DNA of 57,024 bases from Sphingomonas lacusdianchii (GTDB lineage: Bacteria > Pseudomonadota > Alphaproteobacteria > Sphingomonadales > Sphingomonadaceae): the NCBI RefSeq assembly GCF_022664395.1, contig NZ_JAKRET010000019.1, positions 1 through 57,024 on the forward strand, in the 5' to 3' direction. The notes beneath the pieces were generated by a model. The model was not told where the DNA came from, ran no database searches, and was given only the letters and a program-made list of their open reading frames with translations. Shown here piece by piece: positions 25,818 to 34,607 of this stretch (position 1 is its first letter; each line of letters begins with the position of its first letter). The position numbers were made by a program, and so were the translations under genes.

Positions 25818-27235
25818 GCCGCCGCCTCGCCGCGCGGCCAGGTGCCGACGAATTCGGGTTCGTCATAATCGAGATAGGCGGCGATCATCGCATCGCGATC
25901 GTCGAGGAACAGTTGATCCGCCACCCCCGCCACCAGGCGCGGCAGCGCATGGCGCAGCCCTGACAGCGCCGATGCCGACAGGCCGAGGCTGATCAGCCCC
26001 GAATAGTTGAACGCGAACAGCCCGTGCAGCTTCGCCGACGCGTCGGGATCGCGCGGCAGGAACTGGAAATTCGGCCCCAGATAGGGATGCGCATCGATCA
26101 GCGGATTGGCCCCTGCCGCCGGACGATACCGATCCGACCAGCGGGCGATATCGTCGGCGACCAGCGTCAGTTCGGGCCGCAGTGCCGGATCGGTGACGAG
26201 GCCGGTCGACAGGACCAGAAAATCGAACGTCTCGGTCCCGTGCGGCGTGGTGATCGCGACACCGCCATCGGTCTCGGCGACGTCGAGCCATGGCGTACCG
26301 AGATGCAGGTGAAAGCCGGGCAGTGCCGATGCCCGGTCGAACGTGTCGTTGGTCGGTGGCTGGCTGCGATCGAAGAACGCGGCCATCATCCGGTATTTGG
26401 CGGCATCGTCGAGCGCGGGAAAGCGGCCGATGATGCCGCTGCGCTCCATATGCCGGATCGGGTTGACGCGCGGCAGCGCCGGGCGGCGGACGAAGACATG
26501 CGCCTCCCCCACCCCGGCCGACAGCGCGGCATGGGCATTGTCGAACGCCGACGCCCCCGCCCCCAGCAGCGCGATCCGTTTGCCGCCCAGCGCGGCATAG
26601 TCGATCGCCGCCGAAGTATGCGCATAACGGTGCGCCGGCAGCCGGTCGCGCACCAGCGGCGGGACATGCCAATGCCCCCCGCCCTGAATCCCGGTCGCCA
26701 GCACCACCTTGCGCGCGAGGAGCGGCGCGCCCTCCGCCAGATGGATGCGGAACCGCCCACCCAGCGGTTCGACCAGCGTGACCCGCGCCTCGTTGCGCAC
26801 CGGCAGCTTCAGCACCGCGCGATACCAGCGCAGATACGCCATCCAGTCGCGGCGCGGGATCTTGTCGAGCGCGTCCCAGCCCGCGGCACCATGCTGCGCT
26901 TCCCAATAGGCGCGGAAGGTCAGCGACGGGATGCCCATGTCGATCGCGGTCAGATGCTTGGGCGTGCGCAGCGTCATCATCCGCGCATAGGTGTCCCATG
27001 GCCCTTCATAGCCCACCGGATTCTCGTCGAGCACGAGGATGTCGGACACCCGCTCGCGCAGCAGCCCGAATGCCGCGCCCAGCCCGCTCTGCCCGCCGCC
27101 GACGATGACGACGTCATGGACATGACCGTCCGTGCTCGTTTGCGCCATGGTCCATGCCGGGCCGCCAAAGGCAAGCCGTTCGAGGTCGGTCGCGACCTGT
27201 TCCGCCAGCGCGGCAAGGCCGATGGGTCGGGTCAT
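25814..27235 (-). CDS. hpyO: FAD/NAD(P)-binding oxidoreductase, candidate urate hydroxylase (HpyO type)
   Basis: A 473-residue flavoprotein with two dinucleotide folds: VVIVGGGQSGLGAAFGLL at residues 43-60, and IALLGAGASAFDNAHAAL in the middle. It also has YEGPWDTYARMMTLRTPKHL and LVLSTGLVTDPALRPEL. It lies between uraD and uraH, with ATGA overlaps to both. No uricase (UaZ), PuuD or HpxO-type gene is in the window, so this is the only candidate for urate to 5-hydroxyisourate. HpyO from Xanthomonas is a known FAD-dependent urate hydroxylase of this general type. The assignment rests on context and fold, not on a sequence search. I chose ATG 27235 because it overlaps the uraD stop. Confidence 0.78.
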   Translation of the reverse strand: MTRPIGLAALAEQVATDLERLAFGGPAWTMAQTSTDGHVHDVVIVGGGQSGLGAAFGLLRERVSDILVLDENPVGYEGPWDTYARMMTLRTPKHLTAIDMGIPSLTFRAYWEAQHGAAGWDALDKIPRRDWMAYLRWYRAVLKLPVRNEARVTLVEPLGGRFRIHLAEGAPLLARKVVLATGIQGGGHWHVPPLVRDRLPAHRYAHTSAAIDYAALGGKRIALLGAGASAFDNAHAALSAGVGEAHVFVRRPALPRVNPIRHMERSGIIGRFPALDDAAKYRMMAAFFDRSQPPTNDTFDRASALPGFHLHLGTPWLDVAETDGGVAITTPHGTETFDFLVLSTGLVTDPALRPELTLVADDIARWSDRYRPAAGANPLIDAHPYLGPNFQFLPRDPDASAKLHGLFAFNYSGLISLGLSASALSGLRHALPRLVAGVADQLFLDDRDAMIAAYLDYDEPEFVGTWPRGEAAA

Positions 27236-27717
27236 GGCAGCGTCTCCAGTCGCAGGCGGACGATATGGCCGATTTCGTCGATCGCGGTCGCCACCTCGGT
27301 CTCGGCATCGTTGGTCAGCCGGTCCGCCATCGCCCGCAATATCCCCGCGCGGTCGGTCCGCCGGACGCAGATGACGAAGGGAAAGCCGAACCGCTCGCGA
27401 TAGGCGGCGTTGAGGCTGTGGAAGCGTTCGAACGCCTCGGGCGTCATCCGGTCCAGTCCGGCCGATGCCTGTTCGCTCTGCGATGCGGCGGTCAGCGTGC
27501 CCGCGATCGCCGCGCGCCCGGCCAGTTCGGGATGCGCGCGGATCACCGACAGCCGTTCCTCGGGCGTCGCATCGGCCAGGACCGCAAGGATGCCCTCGGC
27601 CAGATCGTCGAACGGCCGGCGCGCCGCCGCCCGCTCGACCACCCATGGCGAATGCTCGACCACGCTGGCGTAGCGCGTGACGAAATCCCGGTCCGACAAC
27701 GCGTTGAAATCGGTCAC
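27232..27717 (-). CDS. uraD: OHCU decarboxylase
   Basis: A 161-residue enzyme that decarboxylates 2-oxo-4-hydroxy-4-carboxy-5-ureidoimidazoline to (S)-allantoin. Family motifs are present: the catalytic His in VIRAHPELAG, SEQASAGLDRM, FERFHSLNAAYRERFGFPFVICVR and the C-terminal EIGHIVRLRL. It has no signal peptide. Its start overlaps the hpxZ stop and its stop overlaps the hpyO start by 4 bases each, inside the urate operon. Confidence 0.95.
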   Translation of the reverse strand: MTDFNALSDRDFVTRYASVVEHSPWVVERAAARRPFDDLAEGILAVLADATPEERLSVIRAHPELAGRAAIAGTLTAASQSEQASAGLDRMTPEAFERFHSLNAAYRERFGFPFVICVRRTDRAGILRAMADRLTNDAETEVATAIDEIGHIVRLRLETLP

Positions 27718-28094
27718 GATCCGGTCCCCTCGATCGAGACATGCGCGGCGACGACCTTCCAGCCATCGGCAAAACGCACCCAGCTCTGGCTCTGCCGCCC
27801 GCGCCGCGCGTCCCCCTCGCGGAAGAACTCCGCATTGGCGGTGGCGAAGTCGCGGCCGAAAGCGTGGATCGCGACCGTGCCGAGCCGGCGTTGCGGCGAT
27901 CCGCCGCGCCCCTTGCGGAAGGCTCGAATGGCCTCCGCGCCGTACAGCACCTCGCCCACGCCATAGCGGATGGTGCTCGGATGATCGTGGAACAGCCGGT
28001 CCATCGCCGGCACGTCATCGGCCATCAGGGCGGCTTCGTAGGCATGGAAGGCCGCCGTCACCTCGGCCACCACCTGCGGATCGTCGATCGTCAT
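27714..28094 (-). CDS. hpxZ: HpxZ/AtzH-like protein (DUF3225, NTF2-like fold)
   Basis: A 126-residue NTF2-like protein of the DUF3225/AtzH family. The sequence opens VVAEVTAAFHAYEAALMADDVPAMDRLFHDH, then RYGVGEVLYGAEAIRAFRKGRG and QSQSWVRFADGWKVVAAHVSIEG. In Klebsiella, HpxZ is encoded with the oxalurate genes hpxWXY. AtzH of the cyanuric acid pathway is reported as a decarboxylating amidohydrolase. I chose ATG 28094 since it overlaps the PuuE stop as ATGA; the frame is open to 28148. Its exact step here is unknown, possibly removal of a labile carbamate or carboxyl product of HpxY. Confidence 0.85.
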   Translation of the reverse strand: MTIDDPQVVAEVTAAFHAYEAALMADDVPAMDRLFHDHPSTIRYGVGEVLYGAEAIRAFRKGRGGSPQRRLGTVAIHAFGRDFATANAEFFREGDARRGRQSQSWVRFADGWKVVAAHVSIEGTGS

Positions 28095-28993
28095 GCCGGA
28101 TGCACCTGTTGCCAATGTCGGGCGATATCGATGCGGCGCGCGATCCACGCATCGCCGCTGGCGATCACATGGTCGACGAAGCGGGCCAGCGCCGCAGCCC
28201 GACCGGGACGCCCGGCGATACGCCCGTGAAGCCCGACCGACATCATCCGCCCGCCCTCGGCGCGCAACTGTTCGAAGCTATCGCGCAGATAGCGGAAGAA
28301 CGGCTCGCCATCGGCAAAGCCGTTATAGGCGACGAACTTCATGTCGTTGGCGTCGAGCGTATAGGGCACGATCAGCTGCGCCCGCCCGCCATTCGCTTCG
28401 GCATGGCGACGATCCCAATAGGGCAGGTCGTCGGCATAGCTGTCGGCGTCGTAGACGAACCCGCCCTCCGCCGCGACCAGCGCGGCGGTCGCGGGCGAGG
28501 TCCGCCCCTGATACCAGCCCAGCGGGCGCGCGCCGGTCAGGCGCGTATGGAGCGCGATCGCCTCGGCGATATGCGTGCGCTCTACCTCGGGGGGGACGTA
28601 TTGGTAATCGATCCAGCGATAGCCATGGCTGGCGATCTCCCAATTGGCGGACAGCATCGCGTCGACGCTGGCCGAATTGGCGGCCATGGCGGTCGCCACC
28701 GCAAAGGCCGTCACCGGCACCTGTCGCTCGGCGAACAGCCGGTGCAGCCGCCAGAAACCGGCGCGCGCGCCATATTCGTACAGGCTTTCCATCGCCATCG
28801 CGCGCGCGGGATGGCTGGCCGCGCCGACCATTTCCGACAGGAACGCCTCCGATCCGGCATCGCCGTTGAGGACACTGTTCTCGGCGCCCTCCTCGACATT
28901 GACGACGAATTGGACAGCGACGCGCGCCCCGCCCGGCCAGCGCGGATCGGGCGGCGTCGCGCCATATCCGATCAGGTCGCGCGCCGCGCTCAT
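28091..28993 (-). CDS. puuE: Allantoinase (PuuE, polysaccharide-deacetylase fold)
   Basis: A 300-residue metal-independent-type allantoinase that opens allantoin to allantoate. It belongs to the PuuE branch of the polysaccharide deacetylase superfamily, shown by FVVNVEEGAENSVLNGDAGS, SLYEYGARAGFWRLHRLF, EIASHGYRWIDYQ and SVGLHGRIAGRPGRAAAL. The length is typical. It is coupled by 4-base overlaps to the upstream aminotransferase gene and the downstream hpxZ. Confidence 0.95.
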   Translation of the reverse strand: MSAARDLIGYGATPPDPRWPGGARVAVQFVVNVEEGAENSVLNGDAGSEAFLSEMVGAASHPARAMAMESLYEYGARAGFWRLHRLFAERQVPVTAFAVATAMAANSASVDAMLSANWEIASHGYRWIDYQYVPPEVERTHIAEAIALHTRLTGARPLGWYQGRTSPATAALVAAEGGFVYDADSYADDLPYWDRRHAEANGGRAQLIVPYTLDANDMKFVAYNGFADGEPFFRYLRDSFEQLRAEGGRMMSVGLHGRIAGRPGRAAALARFVDHVIASGDAWIARRIDIARHWQQVHPA

Positions 28994-30219
28994 GCGGCAT
29001 AGCTTTCGAGCGCGGCATCGACCCCGGCCCCGGGCGGCAGCGCCAGCCCCTCGGCGCGCAACACCGCCTCCAGCGCCGCCAGCGTCAGCAGCACCTTATG
29101 CTTCATGGCGTTGTAGCCCATCGCGCCGATCCGCCAGACCTTGCCCTGCAGCGGGCCGAAGGCGGTGCCGATCTCGATCTCAAAATCCTCGCGCATCCGC
29201 GCCCGGACCCGCTCGCCATCGACGCCGGGCGGGATGACGATGCCGGTGACGTTGGTCATGCGGAAGCGATCGTCGCCGAACACCTCCAGCCCCAGCGCCC
29301 GCGCCCCCGCGACCACCGCCCGCCCCGCCGCCGCATGGCGCGCGAACCGCGCCGGCAACCCCTCGCTCAGCGCGACGCGGGCGCATTCGCGCGCGCCGTA
29401 CAGCATCGTCGTCGCCTCGGTATGGTGGTTCAGCCGCTTCTCCGACCAGTAATCCATGATCATCGCCAGATCGAAATAGTTGGTGCCGATCCGCACGCCC
29501 CCGGCATCGGACAGGTCGTCGCGGCGAATGCCCCTTTCGACATGACGCCGACCGAGGATATGCTCGGCAGCGCGCGGCGAGACGGTGATCGGCGCCGACC
29601 CCGACGGCCCGCCCAGACATTTCTGCAGGCCCCCGGTGACGATATCCGCGCCCCAGCGATCGGTGGCGATCTCCATCCCGCCGATCGTCGCGGTCGCATC
29701 GACATAGAGATACGCCCCCGCCGCCCGGACCAGCGCCCCCACCCCGTCGAGCGGCTGCGCCATGGTGGTCGAGGTATCGCCATGGACGCAGGCGACTACC
29801 ATCGGCTCGGTGCGCGCGATCGCATCGGCGATGGCGTCGATCGGTACCGTCTCCCCCCACGGCACCGACAGCCGCTCGACCTTTGCGCCGATCCGCTCGC
29901 CAATCTCCTGCAACAGCAACCCGAAGCGGCCGAAATCGATCACAAGCAACCGGTCGCCGGGCGCCAGAATCGACACGAGCGACGCCTCGATCGCCGCGCG
30001 CGCGGTGCCGTCGATCAGGAAGGTCCAGTGATTGTCCGTCCCGAACACCGGCCGGTACAGTGCCATCACCTGGTTCATATAGCCGGTCATTTCCGGGTCG
30101 AACTGGCCGAGCAGGTCGGCGCTCATCGCGCGCAGCACGCGCGGATGGGCGTTGACCGGCCCCGGCCCCATCAACAGCCGCTGCGGCGGATCGATCTCCC
30201 CGAACAGGTCAGGCGTCAC
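28990..30219 (-). CDS. pucG: Ureidoglycine aminotransferase (PucG/HpxJ type)
   Basis: A 409-residue class V PLP aminotransferase. The N-terminus LLMGPGPVNAHPRVLRAMS is typical of the alanine-glyoxylate/ureidoglycine group, and the PLP lysine is Lys200 in GGLQKCLGGPSGSAP. PucG transfers the amino group of (S)-ureidoglycine to glyoxylate, giving oxalurate and glycine; HpxJ uses other keto acids. The start is GTG 30219, supported by GGGAG upstream and the overlap of 11 bases with the amidohydrolase gene. The operon has no ureidoglycine aminohydrolase or ureidoglycolate enzyme, so this is the expected exit from ureidoglycine. Which keto acid is used cannot be read from the sequence. Confidence 0.88.
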   Translation of the reverse strand: MTPDLFGEIDPPQRLLMGPGPVNAHPRVLRAMSADLLGQFDPEMTGYMNQVMALYRPVFGTDNHWTFLIDGTARAAIEASLVSILAPGDRLLVIDFGRFGLLLQEIGERIGAKVERLSVPWGETVPIDAIADAIARTEPMVVACVHGDTSTTMAQPLDGVGALVRAAGAYLYVDATATIGGMEIATDRWGADIVTGGLQKCLGGPSGSAPITVSPRAAEHILGRRHVERGIRRDDLSDAGGVRIGTNYFDLAMIMDYWSEKRLNHHTEATTMLYGARECARVALSEGLPARFARHAAAGRAVVAGARALGLEVFGDDRFRMTNVTGIVIPPGVDGERVRARMREDFEIEIGTAFGPLQGKVWRIGAMGYNAMKHKVLLTLAALEAVLRAEGLALPPGAGVDAALESYAA

Positions 30220-31465
30220 GCACTTGCTCTCCCAATCGATCGATGAATCCGCACATCGCGGCAAAGGCGGCATCGGCGTCGGCCGGATCGACATGCTCGG
30301 CCGGATGGTGGCTGATCCCGCCGGCACAGCGCACGAACAGCATCGCCACCGGGCCGAGCGCGACCATCGCCATCGCGTCATGCCCCGCCCCCGACATCAG
30401 CCGCCGCGACGGCTGCCCGGTGGCGACGATCGCCGCGTCGAGCAGGTCCATCAGCCGGGGGTCGCACGGACAGGGCGGCAGGTCGTGGATCGTCGCGACG
30501 TCGAGCACGACGCCGCGCTCGGCGGCAATGCCATCCATCGCCGCGCGGATCGCAGCGGCGGCGCGGTCGCGGCGGTCGGTGGCGCCGGCGCGGATATCGA
30601 CGGTGAAGCGTACGTCGCCGGCAATCACATTGGCGGCACCCGGCGCGACCTCGATCCGGCCGACCGTCGCGACCAGATCGGACGCGGCAGCCACGGCGAT
30701 ATCCTCGACCGCCGCCACCATCCGCGCGGCGGCGGCCAGCGCATCGCGGCGCAGCGGCATGGTCACCGTGCCGGCATGGCCGGCGACGCCGGTCACCGTC
30801 GCTTCGAGCCGCAGCTGCGCGGCGATGCCGGTGACGGTGCCGAGCGCCAGCCCCTCCGCCTCCAGCACCGGCCCCTGTTCGATATGCGCTTCCAGATAGG
30901 CGAGCATGGTGCCAGGCATACGGGCGGCGCTGGCGAGCGACGCGGCGTCGCTACCGAAATCGCGGAGCGCGGCATCGACGCTTACACCCTCCGCGTCGGC
31001 CATGTCCGCTGCCTGCGGAGCCAGCGTGCCCGCGACCGCGCGACTGCCGAGCATCGCGGCGGGAAAGCGCGATCCCTCCTCGTCGCCAAAGCCGATCACC
31101 TCGATCGCGAAGGGCAGGCGACGTCCCTCGGCATGGAGCGCCGCGACGCATTCGATGCCGAGCATCACCCCCAGCGGCCCGTCATAGGCGCCGCCGTCGC
31201 GCACGCTGTCGAGATGGCTGCCGATGACCAAAGCGGGCGCAGCGGGCGTCGCGCCCTCGTACCGGCCGATCAGGTTGATCGCGGCGTCGCGGCGCACGGT
31301 CATCCCCGCGTCTTCCATCCACGCGCCGACGCGTTCGATCGTGGCGCGATAGGCCGGGGTCAGCCACCCGCGGAACAGCCGGTCCGGCCGGTCGCTATAG
31401 GGCGCGCGCGACAATTCGATGCAGCGCGCCGCCGCGCGTGCGCCCGATGCGGTCGCGCTCACCAT
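30209..31465 (-). CDS. Allantoate amidohydrolase (M20 family, AllC/HpxK-like)
   Basis: A 418-residue zinc-dependent amidohydrolase of the allantoate/N-carbamoyl amino acid hydrolase group. Metal and substrate motifs are complete: GSHLDSVRDGGAYDGPLG, FGDEEGSRF, EAHIEQGPVLE, the dimerisation-domain motif VTGVAGHAGTVTMPLRRDA, and SGAGHDAMAM with ISHHPAEHVDPAD at the end. In this context it should convert allantoate to ureidoglycine plus CO2 and ammonia. I chose ATG 31465, which overlaps the preceding gene by 7 bases; the frame continues upstream only as a shadow. Carbamoyl amino acid hydrolase is the alternative but the cluster argues for allantoate. Confidence 0.88.
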   Translation of the reverse strand: MVSATASGARAAARCIELSRAPYSDRPDRLFRGWLTPAYRATIERVGAWMEDAGMTVRRDAAINLIGRYEGATPAAPALVIGSHLDSVRDGGAYDGPLGVMLGIECVAALHAEGRRLPFAIEVIGFGDEEGSRFPAAMLGSRAVAGTLAPQAADMADAEGVSVDAALRDFGSDAASLASAARMPGTMLAYLEAHIEQGPVLEAEGLALGTVTGIAAQLRLEATVTGVAGHAGTVTMPLRRDALAAAARMVAAVEDIAVAAASDLVATVGRIEVAPGAANVIAGDVRFTVDIRAGATDRRDRAAAAIRAAMDGIAAERGVVLDVATIHDLPPCPCDPRLMDLLDAAIVATGQPSRRLMSGAGHDAMAMVALGPVAMLFVRCAGGISHHPAEHVDPADADAAFAAMCGFIDRLGEQVRDA

Positions 31466-33042
31466 GTCGCCACCATCCCGTCGCTGCGCGGATCGGCAGC
31501 GCCTTCGATCACGCCGTCGGGATGCCGGACGATCGCCCCGGCATGGCCCATCGTCGACGACCATGCCGCCACCCGTTCGACCGCATGGCCGGCCGCTTCC
31601 AGTTGCGCGTACAGTGCCGGATCGAACCCGTCCTCGATCTTCAGCGTCGTACTCTGATCGCCCCAGGTCCGCCCGAGCAGCCAGCGCGGGCCATCCACCG
31701 CCGCCTGCAAGGGCTGCCCGAACCGCGCATGGCGCGTGAAGATCGCCGCCTGCGTCTGTGGCTGCCCCTCGCCGCCCATGGTACCATAGGCCATGACCCG
31801 ACCATCGTCGAAGCGGGCGAGCGCGGGGTTGAGCGTATGGAACGGCCGCGCCCCGGGCCGCAGCCGGTTGGGGCCCTCGCCGCCAAGCGCGAACGAACAG
31901 CCGCGATTCTGCCAGGTGATCCCGGTCTGCGGCAGGACGATGCCCGATCCGAATTCGAAATAGGTGCTCTGGATACAGCTGACGACCTGCCCGCGCGCAT
32001 CGGCCGCGCCGAACCACGTCGTGTCGCCCAGCGCCGGCGGATGTGGCCATGGCGCGGCGCGCGCCGGATCGACGGCAGCTGCCATATCGTCGAGCGCGGC
32101 GGCATCGTCGAGCAGCGCCTGCGCATCCTGCGTCATCGTCGCCGGATCGCCGACATGCACGTCGCGCCAGCGGAACGCCTGCTTGGTGGCCTCGACCAGA
32201 TGGTGGACATGGTCGAACCCGTTACAGGTCGCGGCGCCGAGCCGGTCGAACAGCGCGAGGATCAGCAGCGAAGCGACCCCCTGTGTCGGCGGCGGCAGGT
32301 TGAACAGGCGCGCCCCGGCGATCGTGACGGCCAGCGGGTCGACCGGTCGCGCGGCAAAGGCGGCGAGGTCGCCCGCCGCGACCGGACTGCCGAGCCGCGC
32401 AAGATCGTCGGCGATCGCCTGCGCCAGCGCGCCGCGATAGAAACCGTCCAGCCCGTCCGCTGCCAGTCGCTCCAGCGTCGTCGCCGGCGCCGGCTGTCGC
32501 AGGACATCGCCTTCGACCAGCGGGCGCCCTTCGGGTTCGAAGATGCGGGCATAGTCGCCGGGCAGGTCGCGCAACGCGGCCGAGACGGTGGCGGCGACCT
32601 GCGCCCCGCCGGCGGTGACGACCACGCCGCTCCGGCCATGATGGATCGCGTCGCGTAGCAACCGGTCGAGCGGCAGCGTCGATCCACTCCGCGTCAATGC
32701 CGCCTGCCATCCGCCAACGGTGCCCGCGACCGTATTCGCCGCCAGCGCCCCGCGCCACGGGATCGTCGCATGGTCGCGGTACAGGCCGGGATCGGCCGCC
32801 ATCGCCGCCGCGCCGCAGCCATCGATCGCCCAGTGGCCGCCATCGGGTTCGGCGACCAGCCAGAAACCGTCGCCGCCGATCCCGGTCATGTGCGGATAGA
32901 CCACGGCGAGGCAGGCGGCGGTCGCCACCGCCGCCTCCACCGCCGAACCGCCATCGGCCAGCACGTCGCGCCCCGCCTGTGCCGCAAGGTGATGCGGCGC
33001 GGTGACCATGCCGCGCAACGCACGGGGCGTCGCGCGCGTCAT
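31459..33042 (-). CDS. hpxW: Oxamate amidohydrolase HpxW (gamma-glutamyltransferase family)
   Basis: A 527-residue Ntn-hydrolase of the gamma-glutamyltransferase family. Family features include ADGGSAVEAAVATAACLAVVYPHMTGIGG, NLPPPTQGVASLL and the autocleavage site DTTWFGAAD with nucleophile Thr341. There is no signal peptide, unlike true periplasmic GGT. Position next to HpxX, HpxY and HpxZ homologues identifies it as HpxW, known in Klebsiella to hydrolyse oxamate to oxalate and ammonia. Overlaps of 4 and 7 bases tie it to its neighbours. Confidence 0.87.
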   Translation of the reverse strand: MTRATPRALRGMVTAPHHLAAQAGRDVLADGGSAVEAAVATAACLAVVYPHMTGIGGDGFWLVAEPDGGHWAIDGCGAAAMAADPGLYRDHATIPWRGALAANTVAGTVGGWQAALTRSGSTLPLDRLLRDAIHHGRSGVVVTAGGAQVAATVSAALRDLPGDYARIFEPEGRPLVEGDVLRQPAPATTLERLAADGLDGFYRGALAQAIADDLARLGSPVAAGDLAAFAARPVDPLAVTIAGARLFNLPPPTQGVASLLILALFDRLGAATCNGFDHVHHLVEATKQAFRWRDVHVGDPATMTQDAQALLDDAAALDDMAAAVDPARAAPWPHPPALGDTTWFGAADARGQVVSCIQSTYFEFGSGIVLPQTGITWQNRGCSFALGGEGPNRLRPGARPFHTLNPALARFDDGRVMAYGTMGGEGQPQTQAAIFTRHARFGQPLQAAVDGPRWLLGRTWGDQSTTLKIEDGFDPALYAQLEAAGHAVERVAAWSSTMGHAGAIVRHPDGVIEGAADPRSDGMVATW

Positions 33043-34388
33043 GCCGCCACCGCCGCTATCGGCGCGACCGGACAGGCGACCAGCCCCGCCGCCGCCAGTG
33101 CCGCCGCCGTCTCGAACAACAGCGCCTCACGCCCCGGCGCGGCGATCAGCTGTACGCCGATCGGCATCGCGCCCGCCGCCTGCGCCAGCGGTACCGACAG
33201 GATCGGCACCCCGGCAAGGCTGAGGGGCTGGGTATGCAGGCCCAGGTCGGCGCGCGCCGACAGCGACTGGCCGTCGATCACGATCGTCGTCGCATCGATC
33301 CGCGGCGCGGCCATCGGCGTCGCCGGGGCCAGCAACAGATCGTGCGTCGCCAACGCGCCCAGCAATTCGTCGGTGAAGCGTTCGGCGACCGCCTCCGCCT
33401 CGCGCACTGCCGCGACCGGCTGCAACGCCCCGGCGATCAACCGGTCGCGCGTTCCGGCATCGAACGCCATCGCGTCGCGGCGCAGCGCGGGCAGATGGCG
33501 ATGCCCGCCCTCGGCCCCCGTCAGCATGAATCCGGCCGATCGCGCCGCCGCCGCCCAGCGCAGCACGACCGGTGGCCCGGCATCCAGATGCGCGGCAATG
33601 CGATCGATCCCGGTCAGCACCGCGTCCTCGGCGCGCTCGGCGAACCATCCGCCAAGCGGTGCCACCCGCACGATGGCGCTACCACCCGGCGACAGCGGGG
33701 CGCCGGTCATCACCGCATGGGCGATCGCCATGTCCTCGCCCGACCGGGCGAAGCAGCCCACCGTGTCGAGCCGCTCGACAAAGGGATAGGTCCCGGCGAC
33801 CGGCACCACGCCGAAGCTCGGCCGCAATCCATAAATGCCGCACAGGCTGGCCGGCACGCGGATCGATCCGTTGGTATCCGATCCCAGCGCCAGCGGCACC
33901 AGCCCTGCCCCGACCAGCGCCGCCGACCCGCCCGACGATCCGCCCGCCAATCGGTCGGGATCATGCGGGTTGCGGGTGGTGCCGTAATGCGCGTTCTCGG
34001 TCGAAAAGCCATAGGCGAATTCGTCCATGTTGGTCGTCGCGACCAGCACTGCGCCCGCCGCACACAGCCGCGCCACGACTTCGGCATCGCGCGGCGCGGG
34101 TGGCGCATCCGCCAGTTGCCGCGCCCCGGCGGTGGTCGCTTCGCCCGCCACGTCGAACAGGTCCTTGACCGCAAAGGGCACCCCGGCCAGCGGGCCGGGA
34201 TCGCGCCCGGCGGCAACCGCCGCATCGACCCGTGCGGCATCGGCCAGCGCCCGGTCGCGCAACAACCGGGTAGCGGCGTTGAGCGAAGCTTGCGCCGCGA
34301 TGCGATCGATCGTCTCGACCGCGATCGCGCGTGCCGAACGGCATCCGGCGCGAACATCGGCGGCGATGGCGGTCGCCGACAGGGTCAT
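33039..34388 (-). CDS. hpxY: AtzE/HpxY-type amidase (oxalurate branch)
   Basis: A 449-residue amidase-signature enzyme. The Ser-cisSer-Lys triad is visible as Lys75 (FAVKDLFD), the serines of GGSSGGSAA at about 151-152, and Ser175 (GSDTNGSIRVPA). The family includes AtzE, 1-carboxybiuret hydrolase, which needs the small partner AtzG; the matching small gene is upstream here with a 4-base overlap. In hpx operons this protein (HpxY) is assigned to oxalurate breakdown. The chemistry is inferred from the pathway. I chose ATG 34388 by the overlap; the open frame to 34616 is otherwise antisense-like. Confidence 0.85.
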   Translation of the reverse strand: MTLSATAIAADVRAGCRSARAIAVETIDRIAAQASLNAATRLLRDRALADAARVDAAVAAGRDPGPLAGVPFAVKDLFDVAGEATTAGARQLADAPPAPRDAEVVARLCAAGAVLVATTNMDEFAYGFSTENAHYGTTRNPHDPDRLAGGSSGGSAALVGAGLVPLALGSDTNGSIRVPASLCGIYGLRPSFGVVPVAGTYPFVERLDTVGCFARSGEDMAIAHAVMTGAPLSPGGSAIVRVAPLGGWFAERAEDAVLTGIDRIAAHLDAGPPVVLRWAAAARSAGFMLTGAEGGHRHLPALRRDAMAFDAGTRDRLIAGALQPVAAVREAEAVAERFTDELLGALATHDLLLAPATPMAAPRIDATTIVIDGQSLSARADLGLHTQPLSLAGVPILSVPLAQAAGAMPIGVQLIAAPGREALLFETAAALAAAGLVACPVAPIAAVAA

Positions 34389-34549
34389 CGCGCATCCTCG
34401 GTCAGCGCGGCGCGCACCGCCTCGTGATGGCGCGCCAGCAACCGCTGGTTGGCGACCACGCCCGCGACCGCTGCCGCCGGCACGGTCAGCGCGAGGCGAT
34501 CGGCCAGCAGCATCACGAGCCGCCGTTCGTCTTCCGTCGCCTGCGTCAT
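34385..34549 (-). CDS. hpxX: AtzG/HpxX-like small amidase subunit (DUF4089)
   Basis: A 54-residue protein, easily missed. Sequence runs ATEDERRLVMLLADRLALTV, then VAGVVANQRLLARHHEAVR, matching the DUF4089 pattern of AtzG/HpxX. Like GatC, such proteins wrap around the amidase partner and are needed for its stability. A ribosome site (GGGGAGAC) lies about 7 bases before ATG 34549, and the stop overlaps the amidase start as ATGA. It is the first gene of the urate operon. Confidence 0.8.
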   Translation of the reverse strand: MTQATEDERRLVMLLADRLALTVPAAAVAGVVANQRLLARHHEAVRAALTEDAR

Positions 34550-34607
34550 GCCGTCGTCTCCCCGCTCGCACTGCGCGAATTGGGTAGCGCCTCCGAACCA
34601 TGCGGCA

